Positions 25,213 to 35,273 are shown, counted from the stretch's first letter. The stretch is DNA of 64,000 bases from Candidatus Desulfosporosinus nitrosoreducens (GCF_030954495.1 NZ_JAVHUW010000064.1:98112-162111), one strand, 5' to 3'. Made by a program: numbers and translations. The notes: generated by a model not told the origin, from the letters alone.

Positions 25213-25642
25213 AATGTTCCTCCTGTTCTAAATACAGTTTCATTGCAATCGTTTCAGTTTTCCACAAAAGTTGACACATTCCTCCAACTAAATCAGTATT
25301 TTCTTTTTAAGAACAGCTAAAGTGCGTTAAATTTATAAGTCAAGCATTGCCTGAAGCAAAGTTATCTTATATAATTTAAAGCATCACGAATCATTGAATG
25401 AGAAGTTAACTCTAACAAAAAACTGAAGTGCCGCCAACACTCCAGTTCTGAGTTACCAATGCCATTCTGATTTGCTCTGAAAACTGAGCGTCTAGCTCCT
25501 TGCCGGGGTTGGGCTGCTCAGTTTTGCATTTTTAATCAAGCCCCTCCAAGAATTAAATCCAGCCCTTCCATAAGTAAAACATATAATTGAAGTCTTTACT
25601 ATGACATAAATAGATATTAAACTGAATTTGGAGGTGTTTATA
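25213..25642. other. Intergenic region with two orphan hairpins
   Basis: A stem ACTGAAGTG/CACTCCAGT lies at 25422-25446. A second stem at 25481-25524 (AAACTGAGC with its complement) is followed by TTTTGCATTTTT, giving a plus-strand terminator. No gene precedes it on the plus strand, so a short untranslated RNA or a leader is possible. Confidence 0.4.
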
Positions 25643-26557
25643 ATGGATATCCGACATCTGGAATATTTCGTAGAAGTTGCCCGTCAGAAAAGTTTTAGCA
25701 AGGCCGCCCTTATAAGCCACGTGTCCCAATCAGCCATCAGCAAAATGATAAAAGATTTAGAAACGGAATTAGGTACTTCTCTGTTTAACCGCAATTCTAA
25801 ATATGTCCAATTAACCGACACCGGCGTCATCTTTTTTGAACAAGCACAGCAAGTTGTCGACATGTTTCAGAATCTCACGACTGAATTTGAAACTAAGGTC
25901 AAAATGGAAAAAGGCAAAATTTCCATCGGTTTGCTGCCCATAACCAGCTCCACTATCTTTGCGGAGTTATTGGGAGAATTTAAAAAGAAATACCCGCTGA
26001 TCGAAATTAATCTGGCGGAATACGGTTCCAAAAAAGTAGCCCAGGCCATTAATGACGGAACCTTAGATGCCGGAGTTGTTTGCATAGTACCGGATCATCA
26101 ATATTATGACTCCCTTTCTTTTTCCCAAGACCCTCTCTTTGTGATCATCTCTGCGCAGAATCCTTTAAGCCAGTTTCCTGCCATTGAGCTGGCCTCTCTG
26201 ACCAACGAATCCTTTGTTTTATACAGTAAAGATTTCAGTCTTCATGATGAAATTATCAATCAGTGCAGAAGTGTAGGTTTTTCTCCGAACGTTATTTTCG
26301 AGACCTCACAGCTGGAGCTGATGACTCAGATGGTGGCCGCTAATTTGGGCATTGCTTTTCTCCCCAGCGCGGTATGCAAAGAACTGGACACTGAGCGTAT
26401 TGTTTCTGTTCCCTTAACAGAGCCACAAATCATCCACAGTATGTCCATAATCTGGAAAAGAGGCCGTTCCATGTCTCACGCCGCACGTTTGTGGCTTGAC
26501 TTTGCCGAGAATTACTTTACCGCCGCTGAACAGTCTCACAAAAGCCTTAGAACTTAA
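25643..26557 (+). CDS. LysR-family transcriptional regulator (CysL/YwfK-like)
   Basis: This 304-residue regulator has an N-terminal winged helix-turn-helix (RQKSFSKAALISHVSQSAISKMIKDLE) and a C-terminal effector domain with typical GLLPITSS and GIAFLPSAV elements. The ATG at 25643 has GGAGGTG at the right distance; the TTG at 25628 overlaps that site. It may regulate the divergent thioesterase gene or act elsewhere; no operator was identified. Confidence 0.92.
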   Translation: MDIRHLEYFVEVARQKSFSKAALISHVSQSAISKMIKDLETELGTSLFNRNSKYVQLTDTGVIFFEQAQQVVDMFQNLTTEFETKVKMEKGKISIGLLPITSSTIFAELLGEFKKKYPLIEINLAEYGSKKVAQAINDGTLDAGVVCIVPDHQYYDSLSFSQDPLFVIISAQNPLSQFPAIELASLTNESFVLYSKDFSLHDEIINQCRSVGFSPNVIFETSQLELMTQMVAANLGIAFLPSAVCKELDTERIVSVPLTEPQIIHSMSIIWKRGRSMSHAARLWLDFAENYFTAAEQSHKSLRT

Positions 26558-26580
26558 ACATAATTTCTGATAGCTTAAAC

Positions 26581-26632
26581 AGCCAAGCGGCGGCAAGTCC
26601 TCAGGACTGACCGCCGCTTGGCTGTTTTGCTG
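26581..26632. terminator. Strong bidirectional terminator
   Basis: Arms AGCCAAGCGGCGG and complement (26581-26623) extend inward through AGTCCT/AGGACT, followed by GTTTTGCTGTTT. It separates convergent LysR (+) and YgjP-like (-) genes. Confidence 0.85.
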
Positions 26633-26661
26633 TTTGGCCGGGGTTGCCGAGGCAAACCTGT

Positions 26662-27399
26662 TCAGAGCACTAATTCTTGCCCATGGTCCTTCAGCCACTT
26701 TTTCCAAGTCGGATATTCCGGCATAAACGCCCGTACCCGCTGCCAGAATCGCTCCGAATGATTGGGATGCGTCAGATGCGCCAGTTCATGAATAACCAGA
26801 TAATCAATGACTTCTTCCGGGGCCATAATGATTCGCCAATTTAAATTTAAATTTCCCCGAGTAGAACAACTCCCCCACCTTGTCTTCTGATCTTTCAGCC
26901 GAAACTCCTGATAAATGACTTGCATACGCTGCGCCTGTTCATCAAGCTTATGCTTGAGTACCTTGCGCGCCTGAACCTTATACCAGGCCATAACAGCGCC
27001 CGGAACATCGGCCGAACCTTGAACTTCAGCTAAATCCTGGGGCAAATCCACTCTGAGAATCAAGCCCTCCAAGCTTACCCGAATTGAGCGCTGGGCGTAT
27101 CGTCTGAGACGAAGTTCTAAAACCTGCCCCCGGTAAGGAAAGTGTTCGCCGTCAAGATATTGCCTTGAGGAACGAACCTGCTTTTGGCGGCTTTCCAGCC
27201 AGTGGGTTAAAATCCACTCCTGCTTGGCCAGCAATAGTTCTTTAAGCTGTTTGGCCGACACATGTTTAGGCGCGGAAATTCGGACACGATCATCCAAGAT
27301 GCTTAGGGTAACCCTGCGATACCCTTTACTTCGGCGTTCTTCACAGGGAATAATTTCATCGTTAATCTTCAGGTGATCCACCGGAAGACTCCTCCTCAC
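26662..27399 (-). CDS. YgjP-like zinc metallopeptidase-fold protein (DUF45)
   Basis: This 245-residue protein has the DUF45 signature: TRWGSCSTRGNLNLNWR followed by the zinc motif H204-E-L-A-H208 with the third ligand H214 (HPNHSERFW). E. coli YgjP, from the same family, was reported to act as a UTP diphosphatase, but most members have unknown function. It is cytoplasmic and stands alone between a terminator and the NhaC gene. Confidence 0.9.
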   Translation of the reverse strand: MRRSLPVDHLKINDEIIPCEERRSKGYRRVTLSILDDRVRISAPKHVSAKQLKELLLAKQEWILTHWLESRQKQVRSSRQYLDGEHFPYRGQVLELRLRRYAQRSIRVSLEGLILRVDLPQDLAEVQGSADVPGAVMAWYKVQARKVLKHKLDEQAQRMQVIYQEFRLKDQKTRWGSCSTRGNLNLNWRIIMAPEEVIDYLVIHELAHLTHPNHSERFWQRVRAFMPEYPTWKKWLKDHGQELVL

Positions 27400-27532
27400 A
27401 AACCTCCGGGTGTTTATCTTATATCATTTTATATCATTGGAATCCGTTCGCTTAAGGTTGCGCTCATATTGGCCGGGTATGTCAGTCAGCAGTCAACTTC
27501 ACCGGCAGCACTCGTCCGGCAAGCAAAAAACC

Positions 27533-29074
27533 TCAGGCTCCCCGGTAAAACCACCCCACCAGGCCATAGATCACCGTGCACACGGCCGCGACCATAAGTC
27601 CCAAACGCAGTTTCAGCTTAGCGTAATCCATCACCGGAATTTTCATTACGGTTGCCATAGCCACGGTATTGTCACTTAGGGGAGAGACAAACCCTCCGAA
27701 AGTACCGCTGGCGAACACAGCCCCTGCGATGAGAGGCAAAGCGGCATGTTCCGTGGTCGCCAGAGAAAACCCCAAGGGCAGCAAGATACCCCAGGTGCCA
27801 AAGGTTGAACCGATGACATAAGAAAGCAGGCAACCCAGAACAAAAAATGCCGGTGCTATCAAGGCGGCCGGTACCAAACTTCCTACGGTCCGTTCCGTAT
27901 AAGTCACAAAGCCAAGATCCGTGGAAACTGCCGAGACCGCCCAGACAAACACTAAAAGAACGTTAACCGCCATCATCTCATTGCCGCCTTGCAAAAAACC
28001 GAAAAGCGTGCGCTGGATCGGCTGTTCTTGAAAGGCATACCAGACAAAGGAGACTATCAAGGTGGTTAACAAGGCTTCCAACATTGCTTTGGCCGCGTTA
28101 GCCTGGATTAAAGCCCCCAACAAGCCGGAAGCATGCAAGTGACCGTCCCACCAGGTAAAAAACAGCGTTAAGCTCAATAAAAGGGCGAGGGGGACAATGA
28201 GATTGAGAGCGTTGGGAGCAACTTTCTCAGCAACCAGTTCAACGGGGTCCGGATAAATCTCGGATTCACGCTTGACCTTGTTTTTTCTTGTCAACATTGG
28301 CGGATGTATGGCCAATTCCATGGAGGTTTCGCCATAGGCCAACTGGGCCGAACCCAGGGCTCTCATTTTAGCGAGAGATTCGACAGGCTGAGAGGCGGGC
28401 TCGCCTTCTTTTGCCTGAGCTTTATCGGGTTTCGTTTTCCGAAAGGAATAAAGAAAGGCAAAGACCAGCATCGCCAAAGAGAAAAAGTTAAAGGGGATAC
28501 TCAATAAAAACAGATTATAAGGAGGCGTTACAACCCCCTGGTGCCGGCTCACCGTGCTCAAAAGGCCAATGGAATAGCCAATAAACACAGTGCCCAAGGG
28601 CATAATCGCACACAAAGGTGTTGCCGTCGCATCAACAACAAAGGCGACTTTATCGACGGGAACTTTAAGCCGTGAAAACACCTGTTTCATCACCGGACCT
28701 ACGGTAATAATCCGAAAATCCGGGGCCATAAAGGTGAGGAGAGAAGAAAGCCAGGTTACTATAAAAGCTCCCCGCCCCGAGTGGATTTTCTCTTCCATAA
28801 GGCGGGCAAAACCACTGACTCCCCCGGTAACACGCACCAAACCGACAAAAGCTCCAAAACCGTACATAAAGACAATCAGACGCAGATTATCGGAAATCGC
28901 CAGTTCTTTCAAAATATACTGCAAGGCGGTATCAATCCCCCCAAAAGGCGTGGGACTGAGCATATACGCTCCGATAAACAAACCGACAACTAACCCCGGC
29001 AGAACCTGTCTTGTGAATAAGGCAAGCGGAATTACAACCAGAAACGGCAATAACGACCAGACGGTTCCATGCAT
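27533..29074 (-). CDS. NhaC-family Na+/H+ antiporter
   Basis: This 513-residue membrane protein has about 11-12 membrane segments and NhaC-family stretches such as GRGAFIVTWLSSLLTFMAPDF and GTFGGFVSPLSDNTVAMATVM. A hydrophilic insert around residues 225-280 divides the two halves. The family exchanges Na+ for H+ or organic anions. It is monocistronic; the ATG follows an AAAGGGGA site. Confidence 0.88.
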   Translation of the reverse strand: MHGTVWSLLPFLVVIPLALFTRQVLPGLVVGLFIGAYMLSPTPFGGIDTALQYILKELAISDNLRLIVFMYGFGAFVGLVRVTGGVSGFARLMEEKIHSGRGAFIVTWLSSLLTFMAPDFRIITVGPVMKQVFSRLKVPVDKVAFVVDATATPLCAIMPLGTVFIGYSIGLLSTVSRHQGVVTPPYNLFLLSIPFNFFSLAMLVFAFLYSFRKTKPDKAQAKEGEPASQPVESLAKMRALGSAQLAYGETSMELAIHPPMLTRKNKVKRESEIYPDPVELVAEKVAPNALNLIVPLALLLSLTLFFTWWDGHLHASGLLGALIQANAAKAMLEALLTTLIVSFVWYAFQEQPIQRTLFGFLQGGNEMMAVNVLLVFVWAVSAVSTDLGFVTYTERTVGSLVPAALIAPAFFVLGCLLSYVIGSTFGTWGILLPLGFSLATTEHAALPLIAGAVFASGTFGGFVSPLSDNTVAMATVMKIPVMDYAKLKLRLGLMVAAVCTVIYGLVGWFYRGA

Positions 29075-29178
29075 TTAGGAGTCCCCTTTCAACATAGGCT
29101 ATTTTTTTAATATCCCGCGCTGAAAGGGAATCTATGCAGCTTAACTATACTTCAAACCAAGGGTCAAGGTTAAGCTGT

Positions 29179-29352
29179 TTACTTTACCATGACAGTTTGC
29201 AGTATGGGCAAGCCAAAATGTATAAGTGCGGCAATCACGGCTATGGTAATAGCCAATTTGAATAACTTTTTGAGGACAAAGCCGACAGCAGCAATCCCCA
29301 GAACGACAAGCAAAATATTTTTTAAACCGAGAGCGGCAATTAGGGCCCCCAT
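29179..29352 (-). CDS. Small hydrophobic membrane protein (57 residues)
   Basis: A short gene with an excellent ribosome site (AAAGGAGGAG, 4 bases before ATG) encodes a 57-residue protein with two hydrophobic segments (about residues 12-27 and 33-53) joined by KKLFK. I do not recognise a family. It lies between the two-component system and the NhaC gene, upstream of the latter on the same strand, and might be a small partner of a transporter (inference). Confidence 0.65.
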   Translation of the reverse strand: MGALIAALGLKNILLVVLGIAAVGFVLKKLFKLAITIAVIAALIHFGLPILQTVMVK

Positions 29353-29513
29353 GTTTCTCCTCCTTTATGGCCGCACTGCCATATTTTAGCGCGGTCTGAA
29401 TTCATTTAGACAAATTCTTTGCTTTTAATCTTTATTTTGTCTTAACTTTAATATTCTACCTCGCCTTAAAATTCCCTGCCGCTTATTTTAATTTGAGCTC
29501 ACCGCTATATCTT

Positions 29514-30557
29514 CTAAGAAATGGGCAAAAACACTTTAAAAGCCGTCCCCTCGCCCGGCTTACTATTCACCTCAATCGTCCCCTGATGCAGGTCGACAAT
29601 CTTTTTCACGATGGCAAGTCCTAAACCGCTGCCGCTTTGGGAACGGTTTCGCGACTTATCCGCTTTATAAAAACGTTCGAATATATGCGCCTGATCTTCA
29701 GCGCTGAGACCAATCCCCGTATCCGCTATGCGGACAACGGTCTCACTTTCCTCTTTCTTGATACAAACACTGATTGATCCCTCTCTGGGCGTGAATTTAA
29801 TGCTGTTGTTAATTAAGTTGACCCACACCTGGCTCATTAGCTCCTCGTCGGCCACTATGGAGGCTTCCTCAAGATCGATATCGAGCACAAGCGCCTTCTC
29901 CACCCACTGAGGCTCACAGGCCAAAACGATTTTCCGCAGCTGTTTGTCCAAACGGTAGCGTTTTAACTCAAAAGGATGGTGCTCCGATTCCAGGGAGGTA
30001 AGCTTCAATAAATTCTCACTTAATTTAGCCAGTCTTAGGCTCTCCGTCTCAATAATCTCCAGATAATGCAGGCGTTTTTCCCTGCTTAAATTGTCATCTT
30101 TCAAACCTTTGGCAAAGCCGCTGATGGAAGTAAGGGGAGACTGAAGTTCGTGGGAGACATTGGATATAAACTCCTGGCGCATTTGCTCGATCTGGCTTAA
30201 TTCCCCCGCCATATGGTTGATACTCTCGACAATTTCACTGTAGGGATGATTGCGCTGTCCGAGGCTGAGGTTAATGTTAAAGTCCCCCTTGGCAATTCGT
30301 CGCAAAGCATCAATAATCGGTTGAAACACGGCACTTTGCTTAGGACGATTAATCATGCCAATGACAAATATAATATTGCCAAAGCAGAAGAAACCGAGCA
30401 GAGAGTTGAGCAGCTGTCGCACAAAGGCGGAGGGGTTTATACCTATGAGTTTATAAATGAAAAGGGTTGCGAAAAAAGCGGCTGACCAGCAAAGGCATAA
30501 GGCAATCAGAACGGCAAGGATTCCCGCCGCAGCTTGCAGCGGCCAGCGCTTTTTCAT
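29514..30557 (-). CDS. Membrane sensor histidine kinase (OmpR-type partner)
   Basis: This 347-residue kinase has two membrane segments close together (about 11-38 and 49-67) and almost no extracellular domain, resembling intramembrane-sensing kinases. A HAMP linker precedes HisKA with H136 (EFISNVSHELQSPL), and an HATPase domain with DTGIGLS and GSGLGLAIV. It overlaps its response regulator by 4 bp (ATGA). A kinase of this type next to an ABC exporter often senses envelope stress; that is inference here. Confidence 0.93.
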   Translation of the reverse strand: MKKRWPLQAAAGILAVLIALCLCWSAAFFATLFIYKLIGINPSAFVRQLLNSLLGFFCFGNIIFVIGMINRPKQSAVFQPIIDALRRIAKGDFNINLSLGQRNHPYSEIVESINHMAGELSQIEQMRQEFISNVSHELQSPLTSISGFAKGLKDDNLSREKRLHYLEIIETESLRLAKLSENLLKLTSLESEHHPFELKRYRLDKQLRKIVLACEPQWVEKALVLDIDLEEASIVADEELMSQVWVNLINNSIKFTPREGSISVCIKKEESETVVRIADTGIGLSAEDQAHIFERFYKADKSRNRSQSGSGLGLAIVKKIVDLHQGTIEVNSKPGEGTAFKVFLPIS

Positions 30558-31228
30558 GAGTGCACCTCCAAGCGGTAACCCAGTCCCCGTATTGTGGTAA
30601 TTTTAAAAGCATACAGGTCTTCCGGAAAGCGCTCGCGCAGGCGTTTAATATGAACGTCAACCGTCCGTTCGTCCCCTTCATAGTCGTAGCCCCAGAGATC
30701 TTCGATCAATTGCTCCCGGGCAAAGGTTTTGCCGGGATAACTGGCTAGTTTGAAAAGAAGTTCAAACTCCTTCAGAGGCAGCGTGAGCATTTCATGGCCG
30801 CTGAATATCTCATGGGTTTGGCGATTGAGCAGGAGTTCCCCGATTTGTACTTTCTGAGAGGCAGAGATGCGGTAGCGTTTCAGTAAAGCCTTCACTCTGG
30901 CGATCAGTTCCAAAGGATCGAAGGGCTTGACGAGGTAATCGTCGGTACCAAGCTCGAACCCTTTCACTTTTTGAGCTGTTTCTCCTTTGGCCGTCAGCAT
31001 GAGCAAAGGAAGGTCATAATGCTCCCGCAACTCCCGGCAGAGCTCCCAACCGTCCATGTGCGGCATCATGATATCCAGAATGACCAGATCTATTTTAAGT
31101 TTTTCAAGCAAGGTGAGAGCTTCCAGACCGTCAGCGGCTTCATAAACCTTGAATCCCTCCTTTTCCAAAAAGAGGCACACCAATTCCCGAATATGCGGGT
31201 CGTCATCGACCATCAGCAGTTTCGTCAA
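30554..31228 (-). CDS. OmpR/PhoB-family response regulator
   Basis: This 224-residue regulator has a receiver domain with phospho-acceptor D52 (LVILDIMMPHMDG), the conserved Lys in YLVKPFDPLE, and a C-terminal winged helix ending in VDVHIKRLRERF...IRGLGYRLE. It is the first gene of the pair with the sensor kinase and overlaps it by 4 bp. Targets are not evident; the adjacent hydrolase and ABC exporter on the same strand are candidates. Confidence 0.95.
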   Translation of the reverse strand: MTKLLMVDDDPHIRELVCLFLEKEGFKVYEAADGLEALTLLEKLKIDLVILDIMMPHMDGWELCRELREHYDLPLLMLTAKGETAQKVKGFELGTDDYLVKPFDPLELIARVKALLKRYRISASQKVQIGELLLNRQTHEIFSGHEMLTLPLKEFELLFKLASYPGKTFAREQLIEDLWGYDYEGDERTVDVHIKRLRERFPEDLYAFKITTIRGLGYRLEVHS

Positions 31229-31285
31229 TTTACTTCATCCCCTATAAGATTCCGTCCCAACTTCGGAGGTTATTTAATAACTGGT

Positions 31286-32110
31286 TCAAGCCTGGCCGGC
31301 CAGGATTTCCCGCAGCTTTGCAGCGAATTCCCGGGGGGCCGTTACATAACCGATATGATTTCCGGGGAACTCCACAAGTTTTGTTCCCAGATAGTCCGCC
31401 AGAGCGGCTGAACAATGATAAGGGAAGAATTCCCTTGAGGTACGGCCACCGGCGGGCAGGATCTGTGACGTTACAGTTTTCAAAATTGCCGGATCAAGGA
31501 TGTAGCGGCGGATTCCCGGAGCTTCCCGGGCTAAAAAGTACTCCAGATTGAGACCAAGCCAGGCCAGTTGTTCCGCGCTCAATTGCTGGGACTGGTCATT
31601 CATGCCCATACCCAAGGCTGAGTTGAATTTCATAAAAGCCGGGATCGCCCCTTCGCTGTGATAGTGTTCTTCCAAACTCCCCAGGATTTTCTGGGCCTGA
31701 ACCCTTTCAGCTTCGGGCAGGATTTGGAGCAAAGGAGGCTCGTGGGGAATCAGCGTCCGTACTTGCCCGGGATAGCGGGCGGTCAGATCAAGTCCGATGA
31801 CAGCGCCGGAACTGCTGCCAAAGACATAGGCCGGCTCGGCAGTCAGGGCGGCTAACAAGCGGTGAGCATCGTCGCTCTGGGTCTCTATACTATAAGCCTC
31901 TGTCAAGTCCTCAAGCTTACTGCGCGAATGTCCCCGGCGATCATAAGTTACGACCGTATAGTCTTCGGCAAGCCGGCTGACGATACCGTGGTAGACGTCA
32001 GCGTTGCCATTTCCTCCGTGAATTAACAAAAGTAGGGGGCCTGAACCGCAGACCTTATAATAGAGTTTCGCTCCGAGCACTTGTAATGTTCGGTTGGCTG
32101 TCTCACTCAT
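31286..32110 (-). CDS. Alpha/beta-hydrolase fold protein
   Basis: This 274-residue protein has the oxyanion loop LLLIHGGNGNADVY, nucleophile elbow GSSSGAVIG, and a C-terminal His in FPGNHIGYV. These indicate an active alpha/beta hydrolase, possibly an esterase. No signal peptide is present. It lies 92 bp downstream of the ABC exporter on the same strand. Confidence 0.88.
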   Translation of the reverse strand: MSETANRTLQVLGAKLYYKVCGSGPLLLLIHGGNGNADVYHGIVSRLAEDYTVVTYDRRGHSRSKLEDLTEAYSIETQSDDAHRLLAALTAEPAYVFGSSSGAVIGLDLTARYPGQVRTLIPHEPPLLQILPEAERVQAQKILGSLEEHYHSEGAIPAFMKFNSALGMGMNDQSQQLSAEQLAWLGLNLEYFLAREAPGIRRYILDPAILKTVTSQILPAGGRTSREFFPYHCSAALADYLGTKLVEFPGNHIGYVTAPREFAAKLREILAGQA

Positions 32111-32201
32111 GGTAGTTCTCCCTTTCGCTTGTTTGGTTTATTAAAACGTTTTATTAACTAAATCTCGTATTCTTCTTGAGGATTTAATTTTATCACGACG
32201 G

Positions 32202-33983
32202 TCAGATTGCTTCTTTGAGACGCAATTGATGGGCGGCAAATTCGCGGTAAAGCCGGTGGGTTTGGAGAAGCTGCTCGTGAGTTCCGCTTCCCGTTATCCT
32301 GCCCTTTTCGATGAACAGAATTTTATCGGCATCAACGACTGTGGAAAGGCGATGAGCGATCACCAGAGTTGTCCGGCCTTTCATGAGGTTTTCCAAAGCT
32401 TTTTGCACAGCGATTTCCGACTTGCTGTCGAGACTGGAAGTAGCTTCGTCAAGCATCAAAATTTTAGGGTCCCTTAACAAGGCCCGGGCAATGGCAATTC
32501 TCTGACGCTGGCCGCCCGACAATTTGATTCCCCTCTCCCCGACTTCGGTTTCATATTGCTCGGGAAGTTCAGCAATAAAGCCATCGGCATAAGCCATTTT
32601 AGCGGCACGCTCCAGCTCTTGGTCACTGATCTCTCTTGCTAGTCCGTAACAAAGGTTTTGGCGAATAGTACCGGCAATCAGCGGACTTTCCTGAGACACA
32701 TAGCCAATCTGGCTCCGCCAAGATTGCAGCGAAAATTTGTCAATGGAGTCCTGACCCAGCTTTATCGTTCCCTGTTGCGGTTGATAAAATCGTTCCAGAA
32801 GAGAAAACAGTGTTGTTTTGCCGCCGCCGCTGGGTCCGACAATGGCGGTGACCTTACCGGGTTCTATAGTGAAATTCAAGCCTTTGAGAACCTCTTCTTC
32901 GCTTTCATAACCAAAGGACACATTTTCCAGAGAAATCGCCTGATTGGTATACTGCAGCCGGATTCCCGCCTCTTGCTCCTCTTCGGAATGACCCAGGGTT
33001 GCGATGATCCTTTCCGTCGCTCCCATAGCCTTTTGAAATTGAGTAAAGAAGGTCGTGATCTGGCCCATGGGCATCACAATTTGAATGAGATACAAAATGA
33101 AAGCGACCAGTCCCCCCGAGGTCAGAGCTCCTGAAGAGACCCTCATTCCGCCGTAGCCGATAATAATCACCAGGAACACCATCAAGACGAAGGACATGAG
33201 CGGAGAAATTAAAGCCTGAACTTTAGCTTCTTTTAGGCCGAATTGCAAAAGATTGCCGATTCCTTTCCTGCCGTTGCTGTACTCCTTAGGTTCGGCGTTG
33301 GAAACCTTCACCAAGCGAATCTCCGCTAAAACCTGAGTGATAACCGCCGTAAAGCGAGCCGTTTCGTCCTGTGTCCCCTTGGAAATTTTATGCATCTGCC
33401 GCCCCAGGGGCACCAAGACGAGAACTAACAAAGGGACAGCAATCAACATTGCTAAGGTCATTCTCCAGTCGAGGTAGAGAAGAATCACAATCGAGCCAAT
33501 AATAGAGATCATACCGTTAAAAAAATTCGTTAAATTCTCAGTGATCAGACCCTTGACCACCCCGGTATCATTGGTCATGCGGCTGATCGTCTCTCCGCTT
33601 AAGCTGTTATCATAATAGGATACGGGTAAAACCAGCAGTTTTTTCCACAATCGGTCTCTTAAGGCGGCAACGACATTTTGGCCCGCATAATTTAATAAAT
33701 AAATGGAAAGCCCGCCGGCAATTGCCTGAGTGATAAAGACAAGGACTAAAGTGACAATTTGCGTTCGGTTTATGGAATTCAAGGAAAAACTGTCCACAAG
33801 GTTTTTGGTAAACAAGGGAACGATGAGCCCGGCACAGGTCGTGGCGACACTCATTAAAATTGCTATACTCAACAGCAATTTAGGCGGCTTGGTTTGCCTA
33901 AGCAGGTTAATAAAGGAACGCCAATCACCAGTTTTGGGCGCATTAGGGGAAGTCGTTGCAATTTGTGATCCTTCGTGAGACAT
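32202..33983 (-). CDS. ABC exporter, fused membrane and ATPase domains (LmrA/BmrA-like)
   Basis: This 593-residue half-transporter has an N-terminal six-segment ABC membrane domain (about 35-330) and a C-terminal ATPase with Walker A GPSGGGKTT, signature LSGGQRQR and Walker B ILMLDEATSSLD. It should work as a homodimer exporting drugs or lipids. It begins with ATG after an AGGAGAG site. A two-component system and a hydrolase follow on the same strand. Confidence 0.93.
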   Translation of the reverse strand: MSHEGSQIATTSPNAPKTGDWRSFINLLRQTKPPKLLLSIAILMSVATTCAGLIVPLFTKNLVDSFSLNSINRTQIVTLVLVFITQAIAGGLSIYLLNYAGQNVVAALRDRLWKKLLVLPVSYYDNSLSGETISRMTNDTGVVKGLITENLTNFFNGMISIIGSIVILLYLDWRMTLAMLIAVPLLVLVLVPLGRQMHKISKGTQDETARFTAVITQVLAEIRLVKVSNAEPKEYSNGRKGIGNLLQFGLKEAKVQALISPLMSFVLMVFLVIIIGYGGMRVSSGALTSGGLVAFILYLIQIVMPMGQITTFFTQFQKAMGATERIIATLGHSEEEQEAGIRLQYTNQAISLENVSFGYESEEEVLKGLNFTIEPGKVTAIVGPSGGGKTTLFSLLERFYQPQQGTIKLGQDSIDKFSLQSWRSQIGYVSQESPLIAGTIRQNLCYGLAREISDQELERAAKMAYADGFIAELPEQYETEVGERGIKLSGGQRQRIAIARALLRDPKILMLDEATSSLDSKSEIAVQKALENLMKGRTTLVIAHRLSTVVDADKILFIEKGRITGSGTHEQLLQTHRLYREFAAHQLRLKEAI

Positions 33984-34218
33984 TCAGCTCTCTCCTTTTC
34001 TTTTCAGTATAGTTCCTAAGCAAGAGATCTTTTCAACGAGATGAACTATACTCTGCTTTTATGAACTGAATATGAACAAAAACAAAAGTCGTCAGAGAAT
34101 TATTGCCTTTTAGCTTAATTAAGCCATAATGTTCAAGATTTATGTAAGCAAATTTAATTCGGTGAGCTTATTTTAAGTTTATTGTGTTTTATTATCAAGA
34201 AAAATGCCGGCAACACAA

Positions 34219-34249
34219 AAGCACGAAGGTTTGCTATCCCTTCGTGCTC
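34219..34249 (-). terminator. Terminator after the FMN reductase gene
   Basis: Arms AGCACGAAGG and complement (34219-34249) are followed on the minus strand by TTTTGTGTTG. It ends transcription of the reductase before the ABC exporter gene. Confidence 0.75.
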
Positions 34250-34280
34250 AACGTGCCTGATCTATTTGAGTCATTAACCC

Positions 34281-34886
34281 TTAGCGTGCATAGGACAGGC
34301 CATTTGCCGCATTGGGGGCTACTGGCCCTTCCTGGGCTTTGTCAACCAAGGCCTGCAAAAGTTTGGCAATGGACTTTTTGGTTAAATCATCTGTCAGTTT
34401 TCCCTCTTGGTTAAATTTTTTATCGGCACTCGTTATCAGGACCTTGGGGTTCGTTAAGTTTTTCAGCCCCACGCTGCCGCAAACCTGTCGCAGATGGTAC
34501 TGAACGTGCGCTCCCCCCAAGGCACCTGAGGTAGCCGTCATGATGGCCAAAGATTTGCCGCTCAAAGGCAATTCAGTCCCCCGTGAGGCCCAATCTAAAG
34601 CATTTTTCAACACCGGAGGTATGGAATAATTATATTCCGGTGTTGATATTAAAAAGGCATCAGCCGCTGCCAATTTCTCTTTAAAGTCTGCAACAATTTG
34701 AGGCACCCCTTGAACCTCAAGATCTTCATTAAAAAACGGTATCGACGATAAGTCCAGGATTTCCATTTCTGCACTTTCAGGAAGTAACTCTGCAGCCGCG
34801 CGCAAAGCGGCCTTGTTGTAAGACTTTTCACGTAGGCTTCCAGCAAAACCAAGCACTTTAATTTTTTTAGTCACCAAAAGCAGCAC
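34281..34886 (-). CDS. NADPH-dependent FMN reductase
   Basis: This flavoprotein of about 195-201 residues has the flavodoxin-like GSLREKSYNKAAL phosphate-binding loop and the TPEYNYSIPPVLKNALDWAS motif of the NADPH-dependent FMN reductase/azoreductase family. The start could be GTG 34886 or a later TTG/GTG about 10-14 bases after the G-run, which has better spacing. It is monocistronic. Confidence 0.9.
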   Translation of the reverse strand: MLLLVTKKIKVLGFAGSLREKSYNKAALRAAAELLPESAEMEILDLSSIPFFNEDLEVQGVPQIVADFKEKLAAADAFLISTPEYNYSIPPVLKNALDWASRGTELPLSGKSLAIMTATSGALGGAHVQYHLRQVCGSVGLKNLTNPKVLITSADKKFNQEGKLTDDLTKKSIAKLLQALVDKAQEGPVAPNAANGLSYAR

Positions 34887-35130
34887 CCCCCATAAATTTT
34901 ACCCCTTCTCTAAAGCTGAACAGCGTAAGCGAAAGAGTTAGTGGTCCGACCCTCAATTCCATATTCTTTATACATTCCACATTTGTAATACTTTTCCTTC
35001 CAGGATAGTCACTAATAGTCCGATAATAAAAAATAATCCGATAATAACAAATAAATATAGTGATTTTTTTTAACATTCAAATTTATAGGTCTCTGACCTT
35101 AGAATTAAGGTCTGCCGACAAAAAAATTGA

Positions 35131-35163
35131 GCCTTTCTCTGCTTTGAACAGGAAAGGCTCCAA
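35131..35163 (-). terminator. Terminator downstream of the cysteine-rich gene
   Basis: Arms GAGCCTTTC and its complement with a 14-nt loop; the minus strand continues with AATTTTTTTG. It lies only about 10 bp beyond the TAA that ends the read-through extension of the cysteine-rich gene. Confidence 0.75.
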
Positions 35164-35273
35164 AAAAAGCATTAAATTTTAAGCAAAAGTTCTTTACCAA
35201 TACCGCTGTCAAATTTGAGTTCAAAGCCTTTTCTTTGATCGTCATTTCGCTGGGAGCTATGACTGCTTTCATG

